From NCBI RefSeq assembly GCF_001612985.1, contig NZ_BDBM01000004.1, forward strand, positions 62,001-126,000: a stretch of 64,000 bases of DNA. The letters run 5' to 3'. The notes beneath the pieces are model-generated. The model did no database searches. It was not told the origin of the DNA and saw nothing but the letters and a program-made list of their open reading frames with translations. The translations under genes were made by a program, and so were the position numbers. The DNA comes from Nocardia gamkensis NBRC 108242. Lineage in GTDB: Bacteria; Actinomycetota; Actinomycetes; Mycobacteriales; Mycobacteriaceae. Positions 49,069 to 57,667 of the stretch are shown here, piece after piece (position 1 is the stretch's first letter; each line of letters opens with the position of its first letter).

Positions 49069-51315
49069 CTACCCGCGGCTGTCGGCAGAGCGGCGCAACG
49101 TATCGATCTGCGACGGGTCCAGCGAGGGCCGCACCACCGTCTGGGCGGCCAGCACGTCGGCGGCGGTGACATCGGCGGCGTGCAGGTCCCGGCGCATCGC
49201 CGTGAGCGCGGATTCGCGCAGCAGCGCGGCGCAGTCGGCGGCGGAGTAACCCTCCAGTTCCTCCGCGAGGGCGCCGAGATCGACGTCGGCGGCCAGCGGC
49301 ACCGCACGCCCGGCGGTGCGCAGGATCTCCCGTCGGGCGGCGGCGTCCGGCGGCGGTACGAAGACCAGCCGTTCGAGCCTGCCGGGGCGAAGCAGCGCCG
49401 GATCGATCAGCTCCGGCCGGTTGGTCGCGCCCAGCACCACTACGTCGCGCAGCGGTTCCACGCCGTCGAGTTCGGTGAGCAGTGCCGCGACCACCCGGTC
49501 GCCCACACCCGCGTCGGCACTTTGCCCCCGGCGTGGGGCCAGCGCGTCCACCTCGTCGAGGAAGATCAGCGACGGCGCGGAATCGCGTGCGCGCTGGAAC
49601 AGTTCCCGCACCGCGCGCTCCGACGAGCCGACCCACCGGTCCAGCAGCTCGGCGCCCTTGACCGCGTGCACGCTGAGCTGACCGGTACCGGCCAGCGCGC
49701 GCACCAGGAAGGTCTTGCCGCAGCCGGGCGGGCCGTAGAGCAGCACCCCGCGCGGTGGCTCGATGCCCAGGCGGGCGAAGGAGTCGGGGTGCCGCAGCGG
49801 CCACAGCACCGCCTCGGTGAGCGCCTGCTTGGTTTCCGCCATGTCGCCGACATCGTCGAGGTGCAGGCTGCCGATGGCGAGTTCCTCCATGCCCGAGCGC
49901 GACAGCGGCCGGATGACCTCCAGCGCGCCGACCAGGTCGGGTTGGGTGAGCTGTGGATTGCCGTGCTCCCTGGCCCGCGACGCCGCGCGCAGCGCCGCCT
50001 CCCGGCACAGCGCCGCCAGATCGGACACCACGAATCCGGGTGTACGCGCCGCGATCTCCTCGAGTCTCAGATCCGCGGTCGGCACCCGGCGCAGCAGGTG
50101 CTCCAGCAGCGCCTTGCGCACGGCGGCGGTGGGCAGCGGCAGCGCGAGTTCGCGGTCGCACAGATCCGGCGCCCGCAACCGCGGATCGATGCCGGCGGGA
50201 TGCGCGGTGGTGGCGATGAACGCGACGCAGGGTTCGGCGATCGCGGCGCGCAACTGGTCCAGGATGAGCGTGGCGACCGGCTCGGCGTCGGCGGGCAGCA
50301 GCGCGTCGATGTCGGTGATCAGCAGGACGCCGCCCTTGCCGCAGCCGATGTCGGCCACCGCCTCGGCGACCTCGCGCAGCCGCGCACCGCTCTCGGCCGC
50401 GCCGATGGTGGGGCCGTCCAGTTCCACTATGCGCCGCGGCGCCGCGACCGCGCGGGCCAGCGTGGCCTTGCCTACGCCTGCCGGGCCGGTGATCAGCACG
50501 CCGAGATGCGGACGCGCGCCGAGGGTGCGCAACAGTTCGGGCTCGTCCAAGGCGAGGCTGAGCCACTCCTGGAGCTTCGCGGCCTGAGTGCGCGCGCCCG
50601 CCAGGTCTTCGACCGAGATGCCCGGTGTGACATCGCCTGCCACCGCGACGCCGTCGGGGCCCGTGACCGCACCGGGGGCGAGGGCTCCCCCGACGCCGCG
50701 GGATCCCTCGTCCACCGTGAGCGGTGCTCCGGCCGACGCCGGGATGTCCCACGCGGCGACCGCGCCCGCACCCCAGGTCACCGCGGTATTCGGCTGAACG
50801 CTCACGGGGCCGCGCGGATCGGTGGCGGTGACGGTGAGCAGCTCCGTGGTCCAGGCGATGCCGAAGGTGCGCGACAGCGCCTGGGTGGCCGCCGCGGAGC
50901 TGATGTCGGGGCCGAGGTCGCGCGGCAACAGGGAGACCGCGTCGCCGACCGTGACGACCTTCCCGAGCATCGCCTGCCGCAGCGTGGCGGCCGGAATCGT
51001 GCGGGTGGCGTGCACCGAGCCGCTCACCGTGATCTGTTTCGCGCCGTAGACGGTCGCGGGGGAGACCACCACGGTCGCGTCCTCGCGCAGCCCGGCGTTG
51101 GACAGCGTCACGTCGTCGAGCAGGGCGACTCCGGCGGGCGTTCCCTGCCGGGCGACGCCGACCACCGCGGCCGTGCGGCGGGAGCCGACCAGCATGATTC
51201 CGTCCCACTCGCGCAACCCGAGCGCGGTCAGCGCCTCCGGATGCAGCCGGACCACCCCGCGGCGGGCATCGGCGGCCGAGGGATTCAGGCGGGCGGTGAG
51301 TGCCAGTTCTGCCAC
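49069..51315 (-). CDS. CDC48/p97-like double AAA ATPase
   Basis: A 748-residue protein. The N domain (~1-90, RLHPEALTALGLREWDGIMLVG) is a CDC48-type double-psi barrel. D1 has Walker A GPAGVGKAT, but its Walker B is ITDIDALL with Asp-Ile-Asp instead of Asp-Glu, and the sensor region is altered, so hydrolysis there is doubtful. D2 is canonical (GPPGCGKT, IFLDEVDA, GATNRPELIDPALLRPGR). It probably unfolds or remodels proteins. An orthologue next to psd/pssA in M. tuberculosis is Rv0435c (from memory). Confidence 0.92.
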   Translation of the reverse strand: MAELALTARLNPSAADARRGVVRLHPEALTALGLREWDGIMLVGSRRTAAVVGVARQGTPAGVALLDDVTLSNAGLREDATVVVSPATVYGAKQITVSGSVHATRTIPAATLRQAMLGKVVTVGDAVSLLPRDLGPDISSAAATQALSRTFGIAWTTELLTVTATDPRGPVSVQPNTAVTWGAGAVAAWDIPASAGAPLTVDEGSRGVGGALAPGAVTGPDGVAVAGDVTPGISVEDLAGARTQAAKLQEWLSLALDEPELLRTLGARPHLGVLITGPAGVGKATLARAVAAPRRIVELDGPTIGAAESGARLREVAEAVADIGCGKGGVLLITDIDALLPADAEPVATLILDQLRAAIAEPCVAFIATTAHPAGIDPRLRAPDLCDRELALPLPTAAVRKALLEHLLRRVPTADLRLEEIAARTPGFVVSDLAALCREAALRAASRAREHGNPQLTQPDLVGALEVIRPLSRSGMEELAIGSLHLDDVGDMAETKQALTEAVLWPLRHPDSFARLGIEPPRGVLLYGPPGCGKTFLVRALAGTGQLSVHAVKGAELLDRWVGSSERAVRELFQRARDSAPSLIFLDEVDALAPRRGQSADAGVGDRVVAALLTELDGVEPLRDVVVLGATNRPELIDPALLRPGRLERLVFVPPPDAAARREILRTAGRAVPLAADVDLGALAEELEGYSAADCAALLRESALTAMRRDLHAADVTAADVLAAQTVVRPSLDPSQIDTLRRSADSRG

Positions 51316-51378
51316 TGTGCCATTCTGCCGCGCGGCCCGCGATCGGTCACGGTTCGTCGTCCCCGAATACGCGGACGG

Positions 51379-51819
51379 CTACTTCTTCACGATTCCGGCC
51401 GCGACCGCGACCGAGGTGTCGGCAACGCTCGGCGCCAGGCAGACCAGCTTGGCGGTGCCCAGCGCGACGTTCGGGCTGCCGTCGAACGGGCCGCCGGGGT
51501 TCTCCGCCAGGATCTGCTCGATCAGCGCTTTCTCCTGGTCGGTGTCGAGCTTGCGGAACTCACCGCAGGTGGTGCTCGACGCGGGACCGAGGGAGGAGTC
51601 GCGCTGCTCGGTCGTGACCGGGGCGTCGGTGTCCGACGGGGAACTCGGCGTCGCGGTGCCGGGAGCGGTCGTGGTGTGCGCGACCGAGGTGGACGTGGTC
51701 GTGCTCGCGGCGCCCTTGCGCAATCCGTTCGCGTCGGCGGACTCGTCCCCTCCGCCGCAGCCTGCCAGCAGGAAACCCACCGTCCCGGCGATCAGGACGA
51801 TGGCGGAAGTTCGTTTCAT
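51379..51819 (-). CDS. small lipoprotein
   Basis: A 146-residue protein with a lipoprotein signal (LLAGC, lipidated Cys21), a Thr/Ser/Pro-rich tether (~35-75) and a small folded C-terminal domain containing two Cys (TTCGEFRKLDTDQEKALIEQ and AKLVCLAPS) likely to bond. It resembles the general class of small Thr-rich actinobacterial lipoproteins. The role is unknown. The start follows GGGAAAGCACGGT. Confidence 0.8.
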   Translation of the reverse strand: MKRTSAIVLIAGTVGFLLAGCGGGDESADANGLRKGAASTTTSTSVAHTTTAPGTATPSSPSDTDAPVTTEQRDSSLGPASSTTCGEFRKLDTDQEKALIEQILAENPGGPFDGSPNVALGTAKLVCLAPSVADTSVAVAAGIVKK

Positions 51820-51891
51820 ACCGTGCTTTCCCGGGTGGATCGTGGTGCCGGAGGCCCCGGCGTTCGCAGCAGCGTACCGGTTGCGGCGGGG

Positions 51892-52245
51892 TCAGTGGAT
51901 GTGTGCCTGCCAATCCGCCGGAACCCGTTCGCGCGGGCCCGGCACGCCCTGATCCGCGGGATGACTGCGCGGTGGCGCCAATTCCGGTCCGCCGCTGTAC
52001 ATCTCTTCGGTCTCGAAGTTGTAGAACCACTCCTCGCCCGGTTCGAAACTCTGGATGAACGGATGGCCGGTGCTCTCGGCGTGCGCTGAGGCGTGCTGCG
52101 CGGGCGAGGTATCGCAGCACCCGATGTGCCCGCACTGCGCGCAGCGGCGCAGATGCACCCACCAGCCGGAGGTCTGCTCGCACTCCAGGCAACCAGGGCC
52201 GCTGGGTGGTACCGCGGGGTCGATGCCTGCGAATTGCTCGGTCAT
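51892..52245 (-). CDS. UBP-type zinc finger protein
   Basis: A 117-residue protein that is almost wholly a ZnF-UBP domain. Zinc ligands can be followed as C19-x2-C22, C35-x2-C38, C43/C44, H51, H55 and H61, with the family ending TGHPFIQSF. In eukaryotes this domain binds the free ubiquitin C-terminus. Bacteria with this stand-alone form mostly lack ubiquitin, so the ligand here is unknown; a C-terminal peptide or a redox-sensitive zinc site are options. The ATG at 52245 overlaps the histidine kinase stop, so it is the third gene of the signalling operon. Confidence 0.92.
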   Translation of the reverse strand: MTEQFAGIDPAVPPSGPGCLECEQTSGWWVHLRRCAQCGHIGCCDTSPAQHASAHAESTGHPFIQSFEPGEEWFYNFETEEMYSGGPELAPPRSHPADQGVPGPRERVPADWQAHIH

Positions 52246-53735
52246 GACTGCCCTTCCGTATCGGTTGCGGTGACAGGCTCTTGTTCGGGGCGGCGCAGCG
52301 GCAGCCAGACGGTGAACCTGGTGTCGCCCGGCTCGGAGTCCACCCGGATGTCGCCGTTGTGCTTGTTGACCACGATGCGGAACGAGATGTCCAGCCCGAG
52401 GCCGGTGCCCTCACCCATCGGCTTGGTGGTGAAGAACGGTTCGAAGATCCGGTTGCGGGCCTCCGGCGCGATGCCGGGCCCGGTGTCGCCGATCTCCACG
52501 ACCGCGCAGTCGTTCTCGTGCCTGGTGCGGATGGTCAGCGTACCGGCGCCGTTCATCGCGTACACCGCGTTGTCGATCAGGTTGGTCCACACCTGGTTGA
52601 GCTCGGCCGCGTAGCACGGCACCCGCGGCAGGGTCCGGTCGTATTCCTTGACCACGCGCACGCCGTCGCCGATCTTGCGGCTGAGCATCACCAGCGTGCT
52701 GTCCAGCAGGTCGTGGATGTCGACCACCTGGAACGGCGCACGGTCCATCTGCGAGTACTGCTTCGCGGCGCCGACCAGCGAGGAGATCCGCGTCGTCGAG
52801 TCGGCGATCTCGTTCATCAGCAGCTCGGTCTCGATGGTGTAGTTCAGCCAGCGGATCGCGCCTTGGAACACCTGCTCCGGAGCGCCATCCAGGGTGGCGG
52901 CCACCCGCTCGAGCCAGTCGGTGTCGAATCCGGCCTGCACGAAGTTCGGCGCGAGGTTCCAGCCGTCGATGATCCCGTGCTCCTCGAGCCATTCGCCGAG
53001 CATGTCCTCGCGGTCGGCGGCCTCCATCGGCGTCAGCTCCGGCGCCTTCGCGACTTGGGCCGCCGCCTCCTCCTGCAGGCGCACCAGGGCGCCCAGGGAC
53101 GCCGGGTCGAACTTGCCGTCCGCCATCATCGCCAGCTTGTGCCGCATGCCCGCGACCCGCTCACGCAGGCCCGAGGTGGCGCGCACCGCGGCGGCGGCCG
53201 GGTTGTTCAGCTCGTGGGTGAGGCCCGCCGACAGCGAACCGAGCGCAAGCAGCCGTTCCCGCTCACCGATGCGGGCGTTGGTGTTGCGATTGCCGAAGAA
53301 CACGCCCTCCAGCAGGTGCACGGCCATCGGGAACCACTCGCGCATCATCCGGGAGAAGACCTCGGCGTCGAGCACATAGAACCGCGACGGCCGCGTCACC
53401 TGCATCGTCCCGCTGTAGGTCTGCTCGACCTTGTCGCCGATGTAGGACATCCAGGCGCCCGCGTAGGCGCCACGGTGCTCGGTGCGGACCAGCTCGATCT
53501 CCGCGCCGCTGGACTGTTTGGTGAGCACCAGCTCGCCGTCCATCAGCACGTACAAGCAGGTGGCCGGATCGCCCTCGCGGAAGACGAGACCCGGTTCGAT
53601 GGTCTCGATCCGCCCATCGGCGCACAGCCATGCCAGCTGCTCGTCGGTGAGCTTCTCGAACAGGAACAAACCGCGCAGCTCGGCGGGGTCGCACACCGAC
53701 CGGCTGCTGCGGTCCGCGGTCTGGTTCGAAGTCAT
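52242..53735 (-). CDS. histidine kinase with N-terminal CRP-like cyclic-nucleotide-binding fold
   Basis: A 497-residue soluble kinase. Residues ~20-140 are a cNMP-binding-type beta roll (FREGDPATCLYVLMDGELVL), but the phosphate-binding cassette has no clear RxA, so the ligand may not be cAMP. The phosphoacceptor is His174 in GLTHELNNPAAAA. The ATPase domain keeps the N box (QVWTNLIDNAVYAMN), GDTGPGI, FEPFFTTK and GEGTGLGL. There is no membrane segment, so it senses an internal signal. The ATG at 53735 follows AGGAGG and is 14 bases after the REC-reductase gene, its likely phosphorylation partner. Confidence 0.93.
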   Translation of the reverse strand: MTSNQTADRSSRSVCDPAELRGLFLFEKLTDEQLAWLCADGRIETIEPGLVFREGDPATCLYVLMDGELVLTKQSSGAEIELVRTEHRGAYAGAWMSYIGDKVEQTYSGTMQVTRPSRFYVLDAEVFSRMMREWFPMAVHLLEGVFFGNRNTNARIGERERLLALGSLSAGLTHELNNPAAAAVRATSGLRERVAGMRHKLAMMADGKFDPASLGALVRLQEEAAAQVAKAPELTPMEAADREDMLGEWLEEHGIIDGWNLAPNFVQAGFDTDWLERVAATLDGAPEQVFQGAIRWLNYTIETELLMNEIADSTTRISSLVGAAKQYSQMDRAPFQVVDIHDLLDSTLVMLSRKIGDGVRVVKEYDRTLPRVPCYAAELNQVWTNLIDNAVYAMNGAGTLTIRTRHENDCAVVEIGDTGPGIAPEARNRIFEPFFTTKPMGEGTGLGLDISFRIVVNKHNGDIRVDSEPGDTRFTVWLPLRRPEQEPVTATDTEGQS

Positions 53736-53749
53736 CTGCGGCCTCCTGG

Positions 53750-55417
53750 TTACGCGAGATAGCGGTGCACGAGCATGACAGCCATGGCGCCCTCGCCGAC
53801 GGCGGAGGCGACGCGCTTGGCCGATTCGGCGTGCACGTCGCCCGCCACGAACACGCCGGGCACGCTCGTCTCGAGATGATGCGGTGACCGGGGCAGTTCC
53901 CAGCCCGCGGGGCGCGCGCCGTCCACCATCAGGTCCGGCCCGGCGAGCACGTACCCGGCGCTGTCGCGGATGACCACTCCGTCGAGCCAATCGGTCTGCG
54001 GCGCGGCGCCGATGAACAGGAACAGCCGCTCCGCGTCGGCCTTCTCCTCCGCGCCGGTCTTGTTGTCGCGCAGCACGATCTGTTGCAGGTGATCGTCCCC
54101 GTCGGCGGCGATCACCTCGGTGTTGGTGTGCACCTCGATGTTCGCGATCTGCGCGATCTGCTGGATGAGGTAGTGCGACATGGACTGTTCCAGCGAACCC
54201 GCCCGAACCACCAGGTGCACGGTGCGCGCGTTGCGGGACAGGAACACAGCCGCCTGGCCCGCGGAGTTCGCGCCGCCCACGATGTAGACCTCGTGATCGG
54301 CGCACTCGGACGCCTCGGTCATCGCCGAACCGTAGTAGACGCCGCGCCCGGTGAAGTCGTCGACGCCCGGCGCGGGATGGCGGCGGTAGTCGACACCGGT
54401 CGCGATGATCACGGTGTGCGCGCACAGGCTGCCGCCGTCGGCGAACCGCACGGTGCGCGCGGACCCGTTGACCTCCAGCCCGACCACCTCGCGCGTCGTG
54501 ATCACCTCGGCGCCGAACTTCGCCGCCTGCCGCCGGGCCCGATCGGCCAGCTGGGCGCCGGACAGGCCGTCGGGGAATCCGAGGTAGTTCTCGATGCGCG
54601 AACTCTGCCCCGCCTGCCCGCCGGTGGCGGTCCGCTCGACGAGCACGGTGCGCAGACCCTCGGACGCGCCGTAGACCGCCGCGCCGAGACCGGCGGGGCC
54701 GCCGCCGACCACGATCAGGTCGTAGAACTCGCCCGCCGGATCGACGGTCAGGCCGACGTTCTGGGCCAGTTCGCTGTCGGAGGGCTGCACGAGCGCCTCG
54801 CCCGCCGAAGTGATCACCACCGGACAGCGCTCGGGGTCGGCCCCCGCCGCTTCCAGCAGTCGCGCACCCTCGGGCTCGTCGGCCAGGTACCACCGGTAGG
54901 GCAGCTGGTTGCGGGCGAGGAACTCGCGCACCTGCGACGATCGCGGCGACCAGCGATTGCCGATCACCTTGGTCTCGGTGACCGGCCGGTGCTCGCTGCT
55001 GCGCCAGGCGTCCAGCAGGCCGTCCAGCACCGGGTAGAGCTTCTCCTCCGGCGGGTCCCACGGCTTGAGCAGGTAATGGTCCAGGTCGACGACGTTGATC
55101 GCGTTGATCGCGGCGTTGGTGTCGGCATAGGCGGTCAGCAGGACGCGGCGCGCGTACGGGTGCAGGTCCATCGCCTGCTCCAAGAATTCGATGCCGTCCA
55201 TGCCGGGCATCCGGTAGTCGGCGATCAGCACCGCGACGGGCTGGCCGCGCAGCTTCATCTCGCGCAGCGCGTCGAGCGCCTGGGCTCCCGATTCCGCGCG
55301 CAGAATCCGGTAATCGGCGCCGTAACGGCGGCGCAGGTCGCGGACGACCGCCCGGGAAACCCCCGGGTCGTCATCGACGCTCAGGATGGCCGGTTTCGTA
55401 GCAGCGGGTGAAGTCAC
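53750..55417 (-). CDS. response regulator / glutaredoxin-like / thioredoxin-reductase-like fusion lacking redox cysteines
   Basis: A 555-residue protein in three parts. Residues ~10-135 are a receiver domain with acidic pocket Asp15-17, phosphoacceptor Asp67 (IADYRMPGMDG), Thr95 and Lys118. Residues ~148-225 have a glutaredoxin-like plan (KVIGNRWSPRSSQVREFLAR, then CPVVI, then PSDSELAQ), but the CPxC site reads SPRS. Residues ~232-555 are a thioredoxin-reductase-like FAD/NADPH module (VVGGGPAGLGAA, GGQAGQSSRIENYLGFP, VGGANSAGQAA), where the expected CxxC is replaced by GSAM. It binds FAD by motif but cannot do classic disulfide exchange. It is probably phosphorylated by the kinase 14 bases downstream. 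Databases tend to call such fusions response regulator/thioredoxin reductase; their output is undescribed as far as I know. Confidence 0.93.
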   Translation of the reverse strand: MTSPAATKPAILSVDDDPGVSRAVVRDLRRRYGADYRILRAESGAQALDALREMKLRGQPVAVLIADYRMPGMDGIEFLEQAMDLHPYARRVLLTAYADTNAAINAINVVDLDHYLLKPWDPPEEKLYPVLDGLLDAWRSSEHRPVTETKVIGNRWSPRSSQVREFLARNQLPYRWYLADEPEGARLLEAAGADPERCPVVITSAGEALVQPSDSELAQNVGLTVDPAGEFYDLIVVGGGPAGLGAAVYGASEGLRTVLVERTATGGQAGQSSRIENYLGFPDGLSGAQLADRARRQAAKFGAEVITTREVVGLEVNGSARTVRFADGGSLCAHTVIIATGVDYRRHPAPGVDDFTGRGVYYGSAMTEASECADHEVYIVGGANSAGQAAVFLSRNARTVHLVVRAGSLEQSMSHYLIQQIAQIANIEVHTNTEVIAADGDDHLQQIVLRDNKTGAEEKADAERLFLFIGAAPQTDWLDGVVIRDSAGYVLAGPDLMVDGARPAGWELPRSPHHLETSVPGVFVAGDVHAESAKRVASAVGEGAMAVMLVHRYLA

Positions 55418-55470
55418 CTGACGAGTATGGAGCCTCTCGGCCCGGTCTGTCGTGGGCGTTCGCGCAGGGC

Positions 55471-55668
55471 TCAGAGCCGATGACGCAAGACGAGATCCAG
55501 CTCACTCGGCGTTAGCAGACGCTCCAGGCGTTCTTCCCGCGCCGCAGCGCACACGCCGCGGGGGAATGCCGACGCGCCGCGCGCTGTCCACCCGTCCTCG
55601 GGCTCGACAGCGGGAAGCAGCGGAACCCGGTCCGCCGGTTGCCGATGCAGCAGGGAGCGCAGTTTCAC
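55471..55668 (-). CDS. small hypothetical protein, 65 residues
   Basis: It begins KLRSLLHRQPADRVPLLPAVEP and ends with helix-like ERLERLLTPSELDLVLRHRL. The GTG at 55668 has GAGGTGATC about 9 bases upstream. It lies 53 bases ahead of the REC-reductase gene on the same strand, so it could be the first gene of that operon. There are no homologues I recognise; it may be a real short protein or a chance frame. Confidence 0.42.
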   Translation of the reverse strand: MKLRSLLHRQPADRVPLLPAVEPEDGWTARGASAFPRGVCAAAREERLERLLTPSELDLVLRHRL

Positions 55669-55878
55669 GGCCGATCACCTCACGTTGGTACGCCGAAATG
55701 TTGGAGGCAGTGTCTGTGCTTCGTGTATCTGTGATCATGCGCCGTTCATTACAGCGGCCGGGGCGCGAGTAGCGGAAATGTGACGCAACTGTCCGTCCGT
55801 TTTAAAATGTGCGCGACCAGTCCCACCGCGGTCGGACGGATGGCCGTCGGTCCGTCGCTCGAATCCCCGGAGGCAGCG

Positions 55879-56334
55879 TTGCCGAAAAACCTCGAAGTCA
55901 GCATCGACATCTCCGCACCCCCGGAGCGGGTGTGGGCGGTGGTCTCCGATCTGAAGCGGATGCCGGAGTTCAGCCCGCAGTGCGTGCGCATGATGACGCT
56001 CGGCTCGCCCAAGGCGGGCGCCTGGACGCTCAACTTCAATCGTGACGGCAAGAAGTACTGGCCGACCACCTCCCGGATCGTGCGATTCGAGCCGAACCGG
56101 GCGTTCGCCTTCCGGGTCAACGAGAACCGGACGGTGTGGAGTTACACCCTGGAACCGACCGAGTCCGGCACGCGGCTGATCGAGCGGCGGGACGTGCCCA
56201 ACGGCACCACCTGGTTCTCCCGCAAGGCGATCGAGGCCGCGCTCGGCGGCGAGGCCCCGTTCGAGGAAGCGCTGGTGCGCGGCATGAACGAGACGCTGGG
56301 CAAGATCAAGACGGCGGTCGAAGCCGGCGCCTGA
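55879..56334 (+). CDS. SRPBCC (START-like) family protein
   Basis: A 151-residue helix-grip protein. It opens LEVSIDISAPPERVWAVVSDL, the usual first strand and helix of polyketide-cyclase/dehydrase-like lipid binders, and ends with a long C-terminal helix. The TTG at 55879 is preferred over the ATG at 55780 because GGAGG is 5 bases upstream and the fold starts there; upstream residues look like leader. A T/A-rich TTTTAAAATG near 55800 may be its promoter. It probably binds a hydrophobic ligand. It is convergent with the FabH paralogue. Confidence 0.87.
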   Translation: MPKNLEVSIDISAPPERVWAVVSDLKRMPEFSPQCVRMMTLGSPKAGAWTLNFNRDGKKYWPTTSRIVRFEPNRAFAFRVNENRTVWSYTLEPTESGTRLIERRDVPNGTTWFSRKAIEAALGGEAPFEEALVRGMNETLGKIKTAVEAGA

Positions 56335-56369
56335 GCACGGGTCGCGCCAGACGACCCGAATGCGCGTCA

Positions 56370-56411
56370 CGCGGCGCTCGCCGCGGTGGTGTCACCGCGG
56401 CGAGCGCCGCG
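56370..56411. terminator. 19-bp perfect bidirectional hairpin
   Basis: A 19-bp uninterrupted stem (56370-56388 with 56393-56411; left arm starts CGCGGCGCTCGCC) has only a four-base GTGT loop. It fills the 83-base gap between the ends of the convergent SRPBCC and FabH-like genes and must terminate both. There is no T-run. Confidence 0.8.
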
Positions 56412-56417
56412 AGCGGC

Positions 56418-57446
56418 TTACTTCCAATTGGGCAGGTTCACGACCTGAGCCGCGTAGGAGAGGCCGGCGCCGAAAGCGATGAGCAGCGCGGTGTCACCCG
56501 GCTTGGACTCGCCCTTGCGCAGCAGCGCCTCCATGGCCAGCGGGATCGAGGCGGCCGAGGTGTTGCCCGCCTCCTCGATGTCGTTGGCCAGCGCGCAGTG
56601 CTCCGGCAGCTTCAGCACCCGGGCCATGATCTCGATGATCCGGCCGTTGGCCTGGTGCGGGATCATCGCGTCCAGGTCCTCGGGGGACAGGCCCGCGCGG
56701 TCGATGGCGTCGCGGCAGACCTTCTCCAGCGAGTGGGCGGCCCACCGGAACACCGCGGTGCCCTCCATGGCCAGATAGGGCCGCACCGCGTCCAGGCCCT
56801 TCTCGTCGATCTCGTGGAAGTACTCCATCCAGTCCTTGTCCTGCCGGATGGCGTGGTGCTGGGTGCCGTCCGAGCCCCAGACGGTGGGGCCGATGCCCGG
56901 CTCGTCGGAGGGGCCGACGATCACCGCGCCCGCGCCGTCGGCGAAGAGGAAGGCGGTGGAGCGATCGGTCGGATTGACCGTGTTCGTCAGTTTCTCCACG
57001 CCGATCACCAGCACATGGGCGGCGGTGCCTGCCCGGACCAGGTCCGACGCCAGCGCGATCGAATGGCAGAAGCCCGCGCAGCCTGCCGAGACGTCGAAGG
57101 CGGCGGCGCCGTTCATGCCGAGCTCGGTGGCGATGCGCGGGGCGGCGGCCGGCGTCAACAGCAGATGGGTCGACGTAGCAACGATCACGCAATCGACTTG
57201 GTCCACCGCGATGCCCGAAGACTCCAGCGCGCCGCGCGCGGCCGCGACGCTCATGCTCTGAATGGTCTCCGATTCGTCGGCGAACCGCCGGGTCTTGATG
57301 CCCGACCTGGTCCGGATCCACTCGTCGCTCGAGTTGATCGGACCCGCCACCTCGTCGTTGGTGACCACTCGAGCAGGGCGGTAAACGCCGAGCCCGAGGA
57401 TCGCCGTGTGCTCTGCCCCGGTGGTCTGGGCGATTCGAGCAGCCAT
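56418..57446 (-). CDS. 3-oxoacyl-ACP synthase III (FabH-family)
   Basis: A 342-residue thiolase-fold synthase. The triad is Cys in DVSAGCAGFCHS, His in IPHQANGRIIE and Asn in AGNTSAASIPLA. FabH enzymes start fatty-acid chains from acyl-CoA and malonyl-ACP; in mycolate makers FabH links FAS-I products to FAS-II. The N-terminal GLGVYRPARVVTNDE and DEWIRTRSGI are typical. No fab genes adjoin it. It is divergent from the GlsB-like gene across a 221-base gap. Confidence 0.93.
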   Translation of the reverse strand: MAARIAQTTGAEHTAILGLGVYRPARVVTNDEVAGPINSSDEWIRTRSGIKTRRFADESETIQSMSVAAARGALESSGIAVDQVDCVIVATSTHLLLTPAAAPRIATELGMNGAAAFDVSAGCAGFCHSIALASDLVRAGTAAHVLVIGVEKLTNTVNPTDRSTAFLFADGAGAVIVGPSDEPGIGPTVWGSDGTQHHAIRQDKDWMEYFHEIDEKGLDAVRPYLAMEGTAVFRWAAHSLEKVCRDAIDRAGLSPEDLDAMIPHQANGRIIEIMARVLKLPEHCALANDIEEAGNTSAASIPLAMEALLRKGESKPGDTALLIAFGAGLSYAAQVVNLPNWK

Positions 57447-57667
57447 CTGCGTCTCCTATGTACCTGCGGCGGCGCCGCCGGGGATTCCCCGAAGCATCGA
57501 AATCGGTCCCTCATCAGCCACTGCCCATCAGCGGGATAGACATGAGGCTTCCTCATATTAGCTTGAAAGTCGCTCATGTGCCGCGCGTATTCCGACAATC
57601 GGTGGGTATCTCGTCCTCGCACGCCACCGCTGTACGAGGCGTGGCCCAACTAGGATGCGAGGACACC

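Noticed and set aside
47681..51208. 1175-codon open frame on the minus strand
   Set aside because: It is extremely Arg-rich and runs through two real genes in another frame (the membrane protein and the CDC48-like ATPase). No domain is seen.
49054..52089. 1011-codon open frame on the plus strand
   Set aside because: Antisense of the CDC48-like ATPase and lipoprotein genes; the repetitive Gly/Arg/His composition is typical of shadow frames.
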